DNA of 64,000 nucleotides, taken from assembly GCF_902459505.1 (NCBI RefSeq), contig NC_047097.1:12609749-12673748 (forward strand). Reading direction: 5' to 3'. The position numbers and the translations under genes are program-made. Of this stretch, positions 44,901-59,900 are shown piece by piece. The first letter of the stretch is position 1. The number at the start of each line of letters is the position of its first letter. The notes beneath the pieces were generated by a model that saw only the letters and a list, made by a program, of their open reading frames with translations, had not been told where the DNA came from and searched no databases. Source of the stretch: Geotrypetes seraphini. Taxonomy: Eukaryota > Chordata > Amphibia > Gymnophiona > Dermophiidae.

Positions 44901-47900
44901 CTGCATGCGGCCTGCTGACCCAGAGGGAAAGCTTCCGGGTCAGCCATGGGCCATGAGCAGAAACTGCAGCTGTGGCTTTGTGAAGAGAAGTGCGACTAGG
45001 AGGAAGGAGCCAACCAGAGGAGGTAAAAAAATTGCTGGAGGGAGGGAGGCACGAATTTGGGATGCTGAACAGAGGGAAGGACAATGAGGGGAGTGTTGGG
45101 ACATGGGAGAAAGAATGTCGCATTGAGGCAGGAAGGGAGGAAGAGGGGGTGCGTTGGCACAGGGAGAAGCAGGGTTGCATTGTGACACAGAAAGAAGGGA
45201 GGGAGCACAAACTTCGGACAAAGGAAAGAAGAGGGGAGGGAGCATGAACTTGGGTCATAGATTGAAATAATAGAGGGAGTGAGGGAAAGAGATGCTAAGA
45301 TGGGAGGGAATAGAAAGGGAGAATTGTTGGGCATGGGAGTCTGAGTGAGAGGGAGAGAGATGGTGCACATGGGGAAATGAAGAAAGAGGAGAAATGTTGG
45401 GCATAGGGAAGGAGAAAGAAATATTGAACATGGTGGTGGGAGAGGCATGAGGTATAGATGCATGGGGATGAGAGGGAGAAATGTTGGATATGGTGGTGGA
45501 GAGGGAACAGTGGGACGGATGGTGAACAAAAGCAAGTGTAAACCTCCTATCTTTTCTTTCTATTTAAACTACAGTACTTTATTTTGAAGACAGTTTCTTT
45601 AATGTTTTTATAGACTGTGTACTTTACAGGATCCGAGTTACAAACAAATTCAACTTAAGAACGGTTTAAAAAATGGAACTCGTTCTTAACCCGGGGACTG
45701 CCTGTATATAAAGTAACCACATAAGAGACAGACAGCTGCATAAACCTGGATATTCAATCAATGCTGGTGTCTGGACATTGCCCAGCATTCAATATCCAGG
45801 AATAATGCTGGCGGTAGCTAAAAAACATTTACTGCCACCAGCTGAATATCTACCCCTAAGTTGACAAGTGACCATAACAATTACCGCCGATCAAAAATGT
45901 CTACATAGGCAGCAGCAACATATGCCGCATTTTAGATAAAATAAATTAAAATTTTTACCCTAGCTAAAAAAAAGTGTCTTATTACTTAACTATTGTGGTC
46001 CATCTCCAATTCCATCCTCCCATTTACTAAGGGATTCTTATCAGTCCTTCAACAGAGGACAGGTCAAGACTACAACCTTTCTATACCAGAGATGATAGCA
46101 AGACTGACTAGCTCAAGTCACAGCTATGATCTCTGTCCCCATAGCTACTCCCGCACCATTGCCATGCTGCAGCTTTGCTCTGTTCCCCCCACCCCCCCCA
46201 AAAAAAAACCTGTTGTTCTAGCCTCCCCTTACCAGGGCATTGTGCCCAAGAAAACTCCTCATACCTTGATTTGCTCCTTCAAGTATTCGGCCCTTCTCAT
46301 CAGGGTTTGAATCTGAATATGCAGGGAAAAAAGAAATGCATTTTTCATGACGGACACATAGATAGGTGGCAGCTCCTGCCTATAACTTATTTAGTCCGGA
46401 ATACTGAGAAGTGTTGTGACACACTTTGACAACTTTCTAATAGTCCTTAGCAAATAAGTTGTAAGAATTGGGTGAATTTTTATACATAAGAAAGAAAAAA
46501 AAAAATGAAGACATACTAAGAATAATACATATTTGTATTTGAGCCAATAACGAACGTGAGCAAGCCAAATGCTGAATACCTATGTGAAAAGAGACACCAC
46601 TGATGACTCTGTGGTTTTAAATAATTGAGAATTATTGTCGATGTTGGGACTGTGAGAACTGGATGTCTATTACCCCCCACCATTTAAATCTCTTCACAAC
46701 TGCATAAATTAAGATTCATAATGCACTTGCGCACATAAAGACCTCTCTGATCATCCCACTCTAACAGTGATATTATATTCCACATATGTAACACTAATCC
46801 TTCTGTTCTCAGAGGTCCACTTCACATCTACCAGATTATCCTGTGCTGCCAAGATGATCCTCCCCTCACCAAAAGGAACCAAGCACAAAACGCGTATTCA
46901 ACTCTTTGTTCACCTACACCTCCATCAAAACTTGGAACAATCTGCCGCCAGGCACAAGAAAAGAATCCTATTACCTAAAATTCAGAAGAAAGCGGAAAAC
47001 ATTTCTCTACCCAAAATCGCTGGGATCAGTCACTCAATTATTACCTTGAACTGTGCACTTGGACCAAGCTGAATGCCGTTTAGCCTATTTCTGCCTTGTA
47101 TTGCTGAATATACTGTATAATTTGTTCTACTCTAAATAGCATGTAATTCCTAGCTCCAGAGATTGTAAGGACTTTCCGCAATTGGAGTCTTTTCACTGTA
47201 CGTTCCTCATGTATTGTGTGGGTTCTTAACTTTATAAAATCACAACTGATGTCTGCTCACTGTAAGCTCCCCACGTATTATATGGGTTCTTTAACTCTGT
47301 AAATCACCTTAAGCCTATATAGGCACTGTGCAATCCATAGATTAGATAAGAACTAGGAGTTTAAAGGCGGCAATCTGAAAGACTTTTAAAAGTAAAAAGC
47401 AATGAGAGAGTTCAAGAAATGGCCTCTGCAGCTATGCAACAGGCCAGAGTTTGCTTGGAATCCCTGTCAATGGATGAAGAAGTTCCAGAGGGCCTCAGGT
47501 GATCACTGTGGTATCTGAAATATGCTGGACCATGAACCCATGGAATATACTTTCAGACAGCATGGTGATCTGGCTCAGAATTCCCCTTGCCTTTATCAGG
47601 AAGCCACAGGATCCTCTTTATAGACAGAATCTTTCCATTTGGTGCCTAGGACAGGACTCCCTTTTAAAATTGAATACCAACATTTTTAGATGCCCCTCTC
47701 TCTGTTCTCCATCAACCTCACTATAGCACACCTATAAGCTTCATGCCCAAAACAGTGTCCTACCGCCATACCTCGTCTCACCCAATAAAACAGGCAGTCC
47801 CATCCTACAAGTATTAAATGGCCTACATCATCTACCTCCATGTGCAATTCCCCCACTACCAGCATCACATGACCTGCATCACCCACCTCTGCATGTAGCA

Positions 47901-50900
47901 GCTCCCGTCTCCTCCCTGCTGGCTCCACTGTGAACACAAGCAAACAATTAATGTTCTGTTGTTCCGAGACGTATGTCTACCTGCAGCAGCGAGGCTGCTC
48001 CCACCATGGTGCTGTACGTGATCTATAAACATATCTGAAAGGTGTAAATGCCCATATGAATGGGGCTGTGTGCAATGTATGCACATATCTAAGAGGCATG
48101 TGTGACATATGCACGTATTCAAGAGGTGTGTCCACCCATGGCATTGGGGCTGAATGATGTATAAACATACTGGAGGTGTTTACACTCGTGCCTAAGGAGT
48201 TATGTGTGATGTATATATGTACCTAAGAGCTGGGTACTCTTGAAATAGTGGGGTTTCATGTCATGTATTTCTGTATTTATTTATTTTTAAAATTTCAGAG
48301 GAGTGTCTGTATATGTGGCAGGAGAATATGCATAACAGGAATATTCCTGCTGGGGCAGTACAGGTACGCATTCTGTGTATGTATGTCCATACCATCATTT
48401 TTCTGATGAACTCTTCAGCACACATAACAAACCTGCTAACAGAACTAGCAGCTCTCCTAAACTCTGCTGGTAAAGTTCCAGTGTATCACTGTCACTGTCC
48501 CCCGACTCCTCCTAGGAAACACAGACACAGGTATTACTGCCAGATAGACAGATGTACATTGGAAAGCTAACATCCAGCACCTACAAAATATATTAGGTGT
48601 CTGGACTATATACATAGTAACATAGTAGATGACGGCAGATAAAGACCCGAATGGTCCATCCAGTCTGCCCAACCTGATTCAATTTAAATTTTTTTTTTTT
48701 TTTTCTTCTTAGCTATTTCTGGGCGAGAATCCAAAGCTTTACCCGGTACTGTGCTTGAGTTCCAACTGCCAAAATCTCTGTTAAGACTTACTCCAGCCCA
48801 TCTACACCCTCCCAGCCATTGAAGCCCTCCCCAGCCCATCCTCCACCAAACGGCCATATACAGACACAGACCGTGCAAGTCTGCCCAGTAACTGGCCTAG
48901 TTCAATATTTAATATTATTTTCTGATTCTAAATCTTCTGTGTTCATCCCACGCTTCTTTGAACTCAGTCACAGTTTTACTCTCCACCACCTCTCTCGGGA
49001 GCGCATTCCAGGCATCCACCACCCTCTCCGTAAAGTAGAATTTCCTAACATTGCCCCTGAATCTACCACCCCTCAACCTCAAATTATGTCCTCTGGTTTT
49101 ACCATTTTCCTTTCTCTGGAAAAGATTTTGTTCTACGTTAATACCCTTTAAGTATTTGAACGTCTGAATCATATCTCCCCTGTCTCTCCTTTCCTCTAGG
49201 GTATACATATTCAGGTCTTCCAGTCTCTCCTCATACGTCTTCTGGCGCAAGCCTCCTATCATTTTCGTCGCCCTCCTCTGGACCGCCTCAAGTCTTCTTA
49301 TATACAGACATTGCCTCCATGGCAACTCAGCAATGGAAGTGACAAAGAAAAATTTGGTCTTACCTGCTAATTTTCTTTCCTTAAGTTGTACCAGACCAGT
49401 CTAGATGAACGAGTTATGCCTGTCCACCATAAGAGTGCACTTACTGGTAGCTACTCTACTAGAAGCACCAGATGGCCAAACTAGAGTCCCGGGAGTTCAC
49501 TTACCAGCACCTGGTCAACCAGGGGAGTAAGCCAGGAATCTTGCTTAAACTAGAAAAATCAAGTCTGCAAATTCCCACCTAGAAACCCAATTAGGATCTT
49601 CTTCTGCCAGGGGAGGATGGCCTGGAGATCAGTGCCCTGGGACATAGCAATTCTGTTGCATCAGTCCACGTCTGCAGCATATGCCGAAGACCACGAAATA
49701 CTGAAGAGCAAAAGACAACACTAGCCTCACACAGGAGGACTGAAGTCCAGCTGCATCTGCTGGCAAGGGGACATAACATATTTATCTGGATTGGTCTGGA
49801 ATGGATAAGGAAGAGACCTTCCATGCATACAAAAGAAAAAGAGAGGGGAGGGAAGGGATTTGGGTTTTAGCTCATGACTTTTTCAGTTGTAGCTCAAGGT
49901 GAATTGTATTCAGATACAAGCTACATTTTTTCTTTCCTCGGAGAGCTTACAATCTAACTTTGTACCTAAGGAAATGAAGGGTTAAGTGATTTGTCCAAAA
50001 TCATAAGGAGCTGCAATGGGATTAGAACCAGGCTTCCTCAATTGTCAGCCTGCTGCTGTAACCAGTAAGGTATATATACCTTATAGAACCTTCATAAATG
50101 TACCCTCAAATTATACCTTCAAATTTAGTGCTTTTTTAAAATCTAAATACAGTTACTCAAGGATTGAATTTGGAACTTGATTGGATGACCCTTATTTAGG
50201 TTTGTAAGAAAAATCAGGATTGGAGATATGCCGTTTAGTTGATTGGTTGAGCTTTAAATAGTAAAAAAAATGACGACGACGCCATCTGTGCAAAGTTTCG
50301 GAGGCACAGGGGCCAATGACGGCTGAGAAAGGCAACAAATTATAGTAAGATCAAGTTAGATATTGAAAATTTAGATAAATTGGATTTAACTTATACATCT
50401 AAATTTGATGTTTTTACCTTGTAGGGCAGGGATGTCAAAGTCCCTCCTCGAGGGCCGCAATCCAGTCGGGTTTTCAGGATTTCCCCAGTGAATATGCATG
50501 AGATCTATTAGCAAACAATGAAAGCAGTGCATGCAAATAGATCTCATGCATATTCATTGGGGAAATCCTGAAAACCCGACTGGAATACGGCTCTCGAGGA
50601 GGGACTTTGACACCCCTGTTGTAGGAGATTCCTTGAAGAAGTGCTAAACAAAAAAAATAGAGCATCTACCCCTGCCGTCAGAGCATATACCCCTGACGTT
50701 GAATTTCAGTTGAGTATTACTCAAATAAATCACTAACTGTTTTCAATAAGTTCCTTTCTAGAATATATTTACATGATAAAGGAGCAATAAGATATATTTA
50801 AAATATTAAGATATAAAGTGAATATGAGCGAATGACCAATGAAGATGCTGCCACATTAGTCTGTTGAAAAAAGTTTTAGATTTCCACAGCGGCATGGCCA

Positions 50901-53900
50901 AGGTCCCTGCTCGAGTATTTAACTCATTAGAATTTGAGATTTGAATGCTTTGAAGTGAATGTTTGATACCTTGTAATAAACAGGAGACTTCAGAGAAAAG
51001 ATAGGCGTGTTTTTGAGATATCTGTTCATCACACTAGATGTAATGAATCCCAGAGTGTGGGTAGTAACTGACTCTGTTTTGTGCAGTAGATGCATCACAC
51101 ACAACACTTCCTCCTTCCCCCCCCCCTCACTCAAGCTTCTCTAGATTTGGTTTTAACATTATGAGTCCTTTCCTATGTCCACAAGCCTGCTCCATGGAAG
51201 ATGGAGTGCAGCACTACATTTATGAAAATGCAGGTGTACGTTGAGCTTCACAAATTTGAAAAACCTAATATTCCTCCCTTACCTTCCCCCACGTCCCTCT
51301 TCTTCATTTTCCCTTACTAATCTCACCTCCCCATCTCCCCTCCTTTTGCCTCTCTCAAAGTGCTCAATCTGCCCCTCTTGGTTCTCTTTCTCGACCCCTC
51401 CTTTTCCTCCCTTTAGAAACATAGAAAAATGACGGCAGATAAGGGCCATAGCCCATCAAGTCTGCCCACTTCACAGACCCACCCCCCTGAGTCTGCTCTC
51501 CTGGAGATCCCTCTCCTAATGACCCATCCTTAACTCCACCCTCTTAAGGATCCCACATGGGCATCCCATTTACCCTTAAAATCTGGCACGCTGTTGGCCT
51601 CGATTACCTGTATTGGAAGCTTGTTCCAATGATCAACCACTCTTTCGGTGAAGAAATACTTTCTGGCGTCCCCATGAAATTTCCCGCCCCTGAGTTTAAG
51701 CGGATGCCCTCTTGTGGCTGAGGGTCCCTGGAGAAGGAAAATATCTTCTTCCACCTTGATACGTCCGGAGATGTATTTAAATGTCTCAATCATGTCTCCC
51801 CTCTCCCTACGTTCCTCGAGAGAGTAGAGCCGCAGTTTGTTCAGCCTCTCTTCGTATGAGAGATCCTTGAGCCCCGAGACCATCCTGGTGGCCATCCGCT
51901 GAACTGACTCTGCTTTTAGCACATCTTTACGGTAATGTGGCCTCCAGAATTGCACACAGTATTCCAGATGTGGTCTCACCATGGTTCTGTATAACGGCAT
52001 GATGACCTCAGGCTTGCCGTTATACAGAAATCCAATCCTCTTCCTCCCCTCCTTCACTCAATTTTCTTCCCTAGCAGGTTGGAAAAGTGGAGCTGTGTCT
52101 GCCTCTTCCTGTCACCTAGGTCAAACCCACTGTTTGACCATGAAGGACATTGCTGTGACTTCCTGGTTTCCAGGCATTTCATAGAAACCGAAGAATTCCT
52201 TGGCAGAGGCTGAATTTTACAGCATTACAGGAGAATGTCTTTCTTAGGACCCAAGGTGAGCAGTTGCACAGGGGGTGAAGGACGTTTCGCTTCAGTGTTT
52301 TCAGTGCCTTACCTTTGCAATTGCAGTGGAGGCCAACTGCAATGCTGCCAGCAGCCGGGGGCTATCTCTGCACATCTCTGCAATGACACAGGGAAAGAAT
52401 TCTCAGCTTCCTTGCACATGTTAGGCTACTGAAGCCAGTCCCATACAAGAGAATCAGCTTGAAGTCCTTCCAAGCAGGTCCCCTACTCATCTTTTTTTCC
52501 CCAGGATGGTTGAAATGGCTACTACAAACACATACAACTGAGAAAGGAGCTGAAGTACAACCATTCTTACAAAGTGGTCATGGCTTGATATCCCAGACCT
52601 GGGAGCCATCCCTCATGGATCCCAGGCCTTTAACAATGTCTTGAGTAAAGGGCCAGCCCTAGGGCTCAAAGGCCATGCTGCACACTGTCATGAGGGAGAC
52701 TCAGACTTCAATCCTAAGACTAGGGATCCCTCATACAACAGTGGCACCTAGTGGTCAGAATCAACATAAGAATAACCTTCCTGGATCAGGCCAATGGTTC
52801 ATCTAGCCTAGTATCCCACCTTCACCTTGAGAAATTGAATAGTGGCACATCAACCATATTGTCCCCCGATGAAGGCTAGTTAATAGCTGAAACGCTCTAA
52901 AACAGTTTGAGCGTCAACCCACCAACGTTGGTTTTGGCTGGGAAGCCACCAAGATAAGTGTTGCTGTTCTTCCTTTTTTTGATATATTGCAATACATTTT
53001 TGATGAATTGAATTGAATTTTTAGATAAAAATTATATTAACCACAATATTGATAAGTTAAATAAAGTGATTTTAAGTTAAGATATTAAATTATATTAAAT
53101 TACATTAACAACACAAATTTATTGATGAATTAAATGAAAGATAGGTCTGCACTCTTAGTTAGTTGATAGTTTTCTAATTAATTAATTAAATTAATAAAAA
53201 TCTTTGAGGTAGGAAAGAGGCTTGAAGTAAATGATTACACTACATGCATTCAGGATGAAGACTTGAAATAACATCCAAGTTATAAGAGGTCTCTTTACTG
53301 AGAACAATGCATCCTTTATGATACTTCAGCCTCTTAATTTATTCACACATTAGGGTAAGTGTGTGCCCAAAAATAGCTTTTCTATATGATAAAATTTGGG
53401 TTATTACTAATAATAGATTCTCTCATGAAAAAGAAGTTAGATACTAATAAAAATTTATTAAACTAGATTTTATATTAATTATCCTTTATACTCCTTTTTT
53501 TCTTGATTGATGACAATTTTTGTGGGTTGGATAATTTGGGAAATGATCTGCTTGTTTGTTAGTTAAAAACCCAAATAGTAGCAGCATCCCATACCACCTA
53601 TCCAGGGCAAGCAAGATGTACATGTACCAGGCTCTGGAAGGAACCATGATTAGGTGCTCTGGCCAAAAGGCTGCTGCAATGTGTGTGTGTGAGGTGGGGG
53701 GGGGGAATCTCAGGGTATTGTAGCCCAGAACAGGCCAATTCCAAGTGAAATGGAAACCACAAGAAGCAAGAGGAAAATGCAGCTCAAGGTGGTTCTAAAG
53801 GTGGGTGACGAAAGTACCAAAGGCTTCCTTTTTTCCTTACCTTTGAGAAGATGCCGCGCAGAGTTCCCCTGTTGTAGGATGGCTCTGTTGTTGGAAGTCA

Positions 53901-56900
53901 CCACTGCTTTCAGCTCTTCTGCTCTAGAGATGTACTGGTTCACCTAGAAGCATCAAAATGGACGCACAAAATGAGGTAACAATCTACTGAGCTAGTTAAT
54001 GATTATCAGTCCTACCGCTGACCTTTCCTAATCCATGCCCCATGCATAAAAGAGGTCCCAGCACCGAGACTCTTTCATACGTGGATTCAAGAAAACCTTG
54101 GGATTAGAAGCCAACAGGTTTCAAGGTCAGCAAAGCCCTGTCCCAGGCACAGCCCATGAGGGAGCATGAGAGAGCTCAAGCCAGGCAAGGGCGGTTCTGG
54201 TCTTAGCAAGTGCAGCGAGTCTGAGCTGGCTAAGAAGGCAGGAGGAATTGTGTTCTTCATTTACAATTTATGAAAGTACTGTGTGCGATTTCTTTTATCT
54301 AAAAATAAACTGTAGCCTTTAAAAGATTTTAGAGTTGGAACAAGATGACAAGGTGCAAATATCTCTCTCTATATTAAAACACAAAATGTCTGGCTCCCTC
54401 ACACACACGCACAATGCATCCTTAGTTAGGTGTTCATCTAATCCTCTTAGACCTCTCTCTACAATTCTCAAGTACCCAGTTTATTTGATATAATACTCAT
54501 CAGGTCAGGTTACATAAAAAATTAATAAAACAAAATGTACAATAGCAAATGAATTCAATATAGCAAAATTAATTAATAATGCTAAAATATTCTACCTTCT
54601 TTTCTCTTTACCCCCACCTTGCTTTCTGCTCTATGTCTCATTCTATCCCATGTTTGCTCTCCACCTCGCCTCTTATCCTCATACCCCTTTGCTTTTCCAT
54701 CTTCCTATCCTCATACCCCTTTGCTTTTCCATCTTCCTATCAGTCTCCAGTTCACAGAGCGGATGTAACGGTGCCATCACAGAAGGACCACCACCCACGG
54801 AAACTGCTGGATTCTTAGCTCCTAGAATTATTTTCTCCAGCCTCCACCTCCCGTAATACAGAAATGATTCTTCTCTCTCTCCCATCAAAACCCTTCACTT
54901 TTCCTGTTGACTTTTATTGACCCTTGCTCCATTACTGACCTTTGATCTGAGTGCTTCCTTTCGGCGAATGTCAGACTCGTCTGAAGGCAGAAAGGAGAGA
55001 GGGATGAGAACGGTGAAGTCTGGGCTCCACTAACCAAACATCACACATAAACCCATTCCTGGTGGCTTCATCCCCTTGGAGCAGAGTAAACCCTTTTACA
55101 GAATTCAGTTGTCAGCTACAAAAGATAAACAGATTTCTCTCTCATTTTTGAGATATTGAAGTTTATAATTTTACACAACTTCTCCACTCAAACCGCTTCG
55201 TATATAAGGAAGCCCCTGTCACTACAGTGCTGCTCCTCAGGCCCCCCATTCTGAAACACGTGTAAGTGCAGCTAAAGGTACTTTATCAGGTTATTATCAG
55301 GGATACCAGCCTCCCCAATTCCACAGTCATAAGAACGACTGCAAAATCCAGCTATTCCTGTGGAGTTTCCCATTCTCGTGGTACTAGCGCAGGAAACAGA
55401 GGACCAGGGAAGCAGCAACAACTGCCATGTCTCTCTCTAGAGGAGGGTGAGGTGACAGATTCTGTGAAGTCCTGGCAGCTGTACTAGCTCTCTCCCTGAG
55501 GGAGAAAGACATGACAAAATCTCAGCAGCTACCCTGTCTCTCTCCGGAGAAGGAGAGGCACAGTGCAGTATAGAAACATAGAAATTGACGGCAGAAAAGG
55601 GCCACAGCCCATCGAGTCTGCCCATACCAATGACCCACTCTCTGACTTTTACTCCCCTATAGATTACATTACATTACATTACATTACATTAGGGATTTCT
55701 ATTCCGCCATTACCTTGCGGTTCAAGGCGGATTACAAAAGGTTAATTTAGAAATACAGAGTTACATTGATTGTAGATTTTATAGACATAAACGGGTTGTT
55801 GAGGGTGAGGTGGTTTTTAGGAGAATTAATAGTTGGTCATAGTGGAGGTTCTTTTGTTGTTGTTAGTGCAGTAATGGGTAGATCAGATGTCGGTTTTGGA
55901 GTTACTAAAAAGGTTGTGATGTTAATGCTGTTTCAGGAAATTCTTGAAAAGTGTGGTTTTTATTTCTTTTCTGAACGTCCTATAGTCTGGAGTGGTCATC
56001 AGAAGGTTGGAGATCTGGTTATCCAGCCTTGCGGCTTGGGTGGCTAGGAGGCCGTCGTGTAGTTTTTTTCTTTTTACTTCTTTGATTGGGGGGGGTATGA
56101 ATGGGGAGTGTGTTTTTCTGTGTCTAGTAGTGGGTGCTTGGATGAGGCGATTATTCAAGTATGATGGGCTGTCTCCGTGTAGTGTTTTAAATAATATGCA
56201 GTAGAATTTGAATTGGATTCTTTCTTGGATTGGGAGCCAGTGTGAGTTAATGAAGGCTTCAGTGATGTGGTCGTGTTTTCTCAATGAGTAGATGAGTCTC
56301 AAAGCTGTATTTTGGATTGTTTGGAGTTGTTTAATCGTGGTTACTGGGCAAGGAAGGAAGAGGATGTTGCAGTAGTCCAATATACCTAGTATTAGTGATT
56401 GTACTATAAGTTGGAATTGTGTTCTTTCAAAGAATTTTCGGACTTGTCTCAGATTTCTCATGACAGCGAATGATTTCTGAATTGTTTTATTTATTTGCGT
56501 TTGCATAGTGCAGCATCTGTCTATGGTCATGCCAAGTAGTTTAATGGTGGTTTGGATTGGGTATTTGATTGCGTTTATTTCTAAGTTAGTTGTGGTTTGG
56601 ACTTTGTCATTTTCGAGAAGGATGAATTTGGTTTTGTCTTGGTTGAGTTTAAGTTTGTGTTCTTTCATCCAGGCTGTGACTGCTTCAAGTGTTTGGTGAA
56701 GTTTGTCTGTCATGGTCGGTTTAGAGTGATCAAATGGGATGAGGATGGTGATGTCATCAGCATAACTATAGGTGGTTATGCCCAGATTGTCCAGATGCGT
56801 TCCTAGAGAAGCGGTGTAGAGATTGAAGAGGGTAGGGGATAGTGGAGATCCTTGTGGTACGCCGCAGGGGTTTGACCAGGATTCTGACTTTTCTTTGTTT

Positions 56901-59900
56901 GATTTTACACTGTAAGTTCTGAGTTTTAGGAATCCTTCAAACCATGAGTATACTTTATCTGAGATGCCTATTGCGTCTAAGATCTGTAGAAGGATGTTGT
57001 GATCCACTAAGTCGAATGCTGCAGTTAGGTCCAGTTGTATGAGAAGCATTTTTTTCCCTGTACTTAGGTGTTGTCTGACGGTATCCATAAGGGAGCCTAG
57101 TAGTGTCTCTGTACTGAAGTTTGTTCTGAAGCCTGATTGCGTGGGGTGGAGTAGGTTGTGGTCATCTATGTAATTGGAGAGGAGTTTGGCTACTAGGCCT
57201 TCTATAATTTTGACATATAGCGGAATTGAGGCTATAGGTCTAAAGTTAGATGGGAGGTTTTGTGGTGCTTTTGGGTCTTTTTGGATTGGGGTGATGACGA
57301 TTTCGCTGAGGTCAGCAGGGAATGTGCCTTCTGTGAGCGTGAATTGAATCCATTGTAGAATTATGGTGCGGAATTTTATACTAGAGGTGGTAAGGAGATA
57401 TGAGGGGCAATGATTGAGGTCACAGGAGGCATGGCTGTATTTTTTGTAGAATTTGTTGAATTCTGACCATTGTATGTTGGGGAATTGTGTCCAAATTCTG
57501 TCTGCTGCGGTTGCCTCTTTTCCTGTAGAGTGGATTGTGATTGAGTTTTGATGGGATGGGTTGAGGATGAGAGTGGCTCTGGTGTTGGTAATTTTGTTCT
57601 TGAAGTGTTCTGCTAAAAGGGTGGGTGATGGTGGAGGGGTGTTCGTGGTGGTAGTATATGGTTTGGTGTCTGTTAATTCTTTCAGGATTTGGAATATTTT
57701 TTTGGAATCTTGGGTTTCCGTGCCTATGAGATTGGTATAGTAGCTTTTCCTCTTATCCCTTAATAGATTTTTGTATTGTTTGTTGATTTTTTTCCAGTCG
57801 GTTTTTATTTGATCTTGGTTCTTTTTCCTCCATTTTCTTTCTAATCTTCTACATTGTCTTTTGAGTTGTAGTAGTTCATTGTCGAACCATTGGTCTGATT
57901 TCCTGCTTGTTCTGGTTTTGGTTTGTAGGGGGGCCAGATCATCAAGGATGTTAGTGGATATCTTTTTCCAGTGGGAGATGAAGTTTTTTGGGTCGCAGTA
58001 TTGGATGGTTTCATCTACATTTGACCAAAAAATGGTTGGATCGATATGTTTGCGTGTGGTATATGTGGTTTTTTTTGATTGAGGTGTGTGTTCGGTCTTA
58101 GTCCAACTGATGTTGAAGTTGTATGTGTAGTGGTCTGACCATAGGGATGGGGACCATGTTCCGTTAGTAGTTTGGATTGCTGGATTAGATCCCACGTGAA
58201 TATCCCATTTTCTCTTAAAATCTGACACGCTGTTGGCCTCAATCACCTGCTGAGGCAGCTCGTTCCAATGATCGACCACCCTTTCGGTGAAGAAGTACTT
58301 CCTGGCACCACCTTGAAATTTCCCTCCCCTGACTTTCAGCGAGTGTCCTCTGGTCACCGAGGGCCCTGTAAGACTGAAGATATCCTCTATACGCCCCGTG
58401 ATATACTTAAAGGTCTCAATCATGTCCCCCCCTCTCTCTTCGCTCCTCCAGTGAGTACATCCGTAGTTTTTTTTAGCCTTTCTTCATACACGAGATCCCT
58501 GAGCCCCAAGACCATCCTGCAAGCAGCACAGCACCTCGTGCCATTTCTTCCTCTTCCGCTTTTTGGCAGACTGTTGTGCTTTGAATTAGAGAGAGAATGA
58601 CATGGAGACAAATTTTTCCCTGTCCCTACAGGAACTCAATTTCCTTGTCCCTGCGGGTTTTGTCGCTGTCACAGCCCCTGCCCCATTTCTATAAGCTCTG
58701 CCTTAATCACACACTTAGGATTTTAAAGTGTTTGAGGCTTGTGCAGATGAGGACAGAGCTTGCAGGAATGGGACAGGGACGGGAAAATGAGTTCCTGTGG
58801 GGACGGGGAAAAATTTGTCCCCGTGTCATTCTCTACTTTGAACCATTAGATTCAAAGCAGAGGGGAGGACGTGGTATGAGGAACTGCACTACCGATGGTC
58901 TCTTCCTCTTGTGGCCAAGAAGATGAGTGAAGGATAAGGAGGCAAGAGATGGCTGATGGGGTAAGAGATAGAACTTGTCTTGGAAACTGTAGGGGGTATA
59001 ATGGAGGGCTTGTCTAGGGATGGGGTAAAGCAGAGCATTTGAGTGAGCAGATGAGAGGCAAGAGGGGAATGAGTGAGAGGACTGGAGATGTTGTGGAGAG
59101 TGAAGGATCAGGAGGTGAAAGTGATGGGATCAGAGCAGCTTTGGGAGAGGATCAGTGGTAGGGGAAAGGGGTAGTGTGGATTGTCCCTCCCTATCTTTGT
59201 CTCGTCCCATTTCCAGTCACTTTTCCATCCTCCTTCCATCTCTCCTCTTCATCCCTCCTTCTTCCCTCAATTATATCGCTTTGTATCTAGTTTAAAATTC
59301 TCATTCTTACCCTTAAACTTCTACATCCCAACTCCCCATCCTATCTTTCCTTCCTTTATTCATTCTTACTGTCCCACCCTGTCCTCCGCTCCATCAATTA
59401 CCAGCATCTCCAGATTCCCTCAGTTTGTCAAACCCACTACAAAAACACATGAACCAGAGTTTTTTTCTGTACTGTCCCCTCTCTTTGGAATTGCTTTGCC
59501 ACATTTTCTCCAGCTTGAACCTTCTCACCCTGGATTTAGATCCCTGTTGAAAACTTATTTGTTTGAAAAAACTTTCAACATCCAGTTGACCACTGTCACT
59601 GCCACAGGTACCAGGTCCTGCAAACTTCTCCCTACCTCCTTTCCTTAGATTACTATTTGAATCTATTCTCCCAATAGGGTCTCCCTCCTTATCCTTTATT
59701 TCCACTCTACCTTCTGTTCATTTTCTGTCTTGCTCAAATTAATGGTGTTCTTCTGTATATTATGTTTTTCTGTTATTGCTATTAAAATACGGTTTATCAA
59801 TTAAAGCAAACCATAATATACAGAAAAGGATAGTAGATAAACAATCCTTGTCTTATCTACTATCTCTTCCCCATTTCCCTCCTTTAAGACCATCCTCTTT

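Noticed and set aside
44996-45535. 179-codon minus-strand frame rich in Pro, Ser and Leu
   Set aside because: Base-bias artefact of a purine-rich tract inside the Tigger-like element.
55922-58423. 833-codon frame as one protein
   Set aside because: The first ~78 codons are CR1 and the rest L2-like, joined at an insertion junction with a TAGAT duplication.
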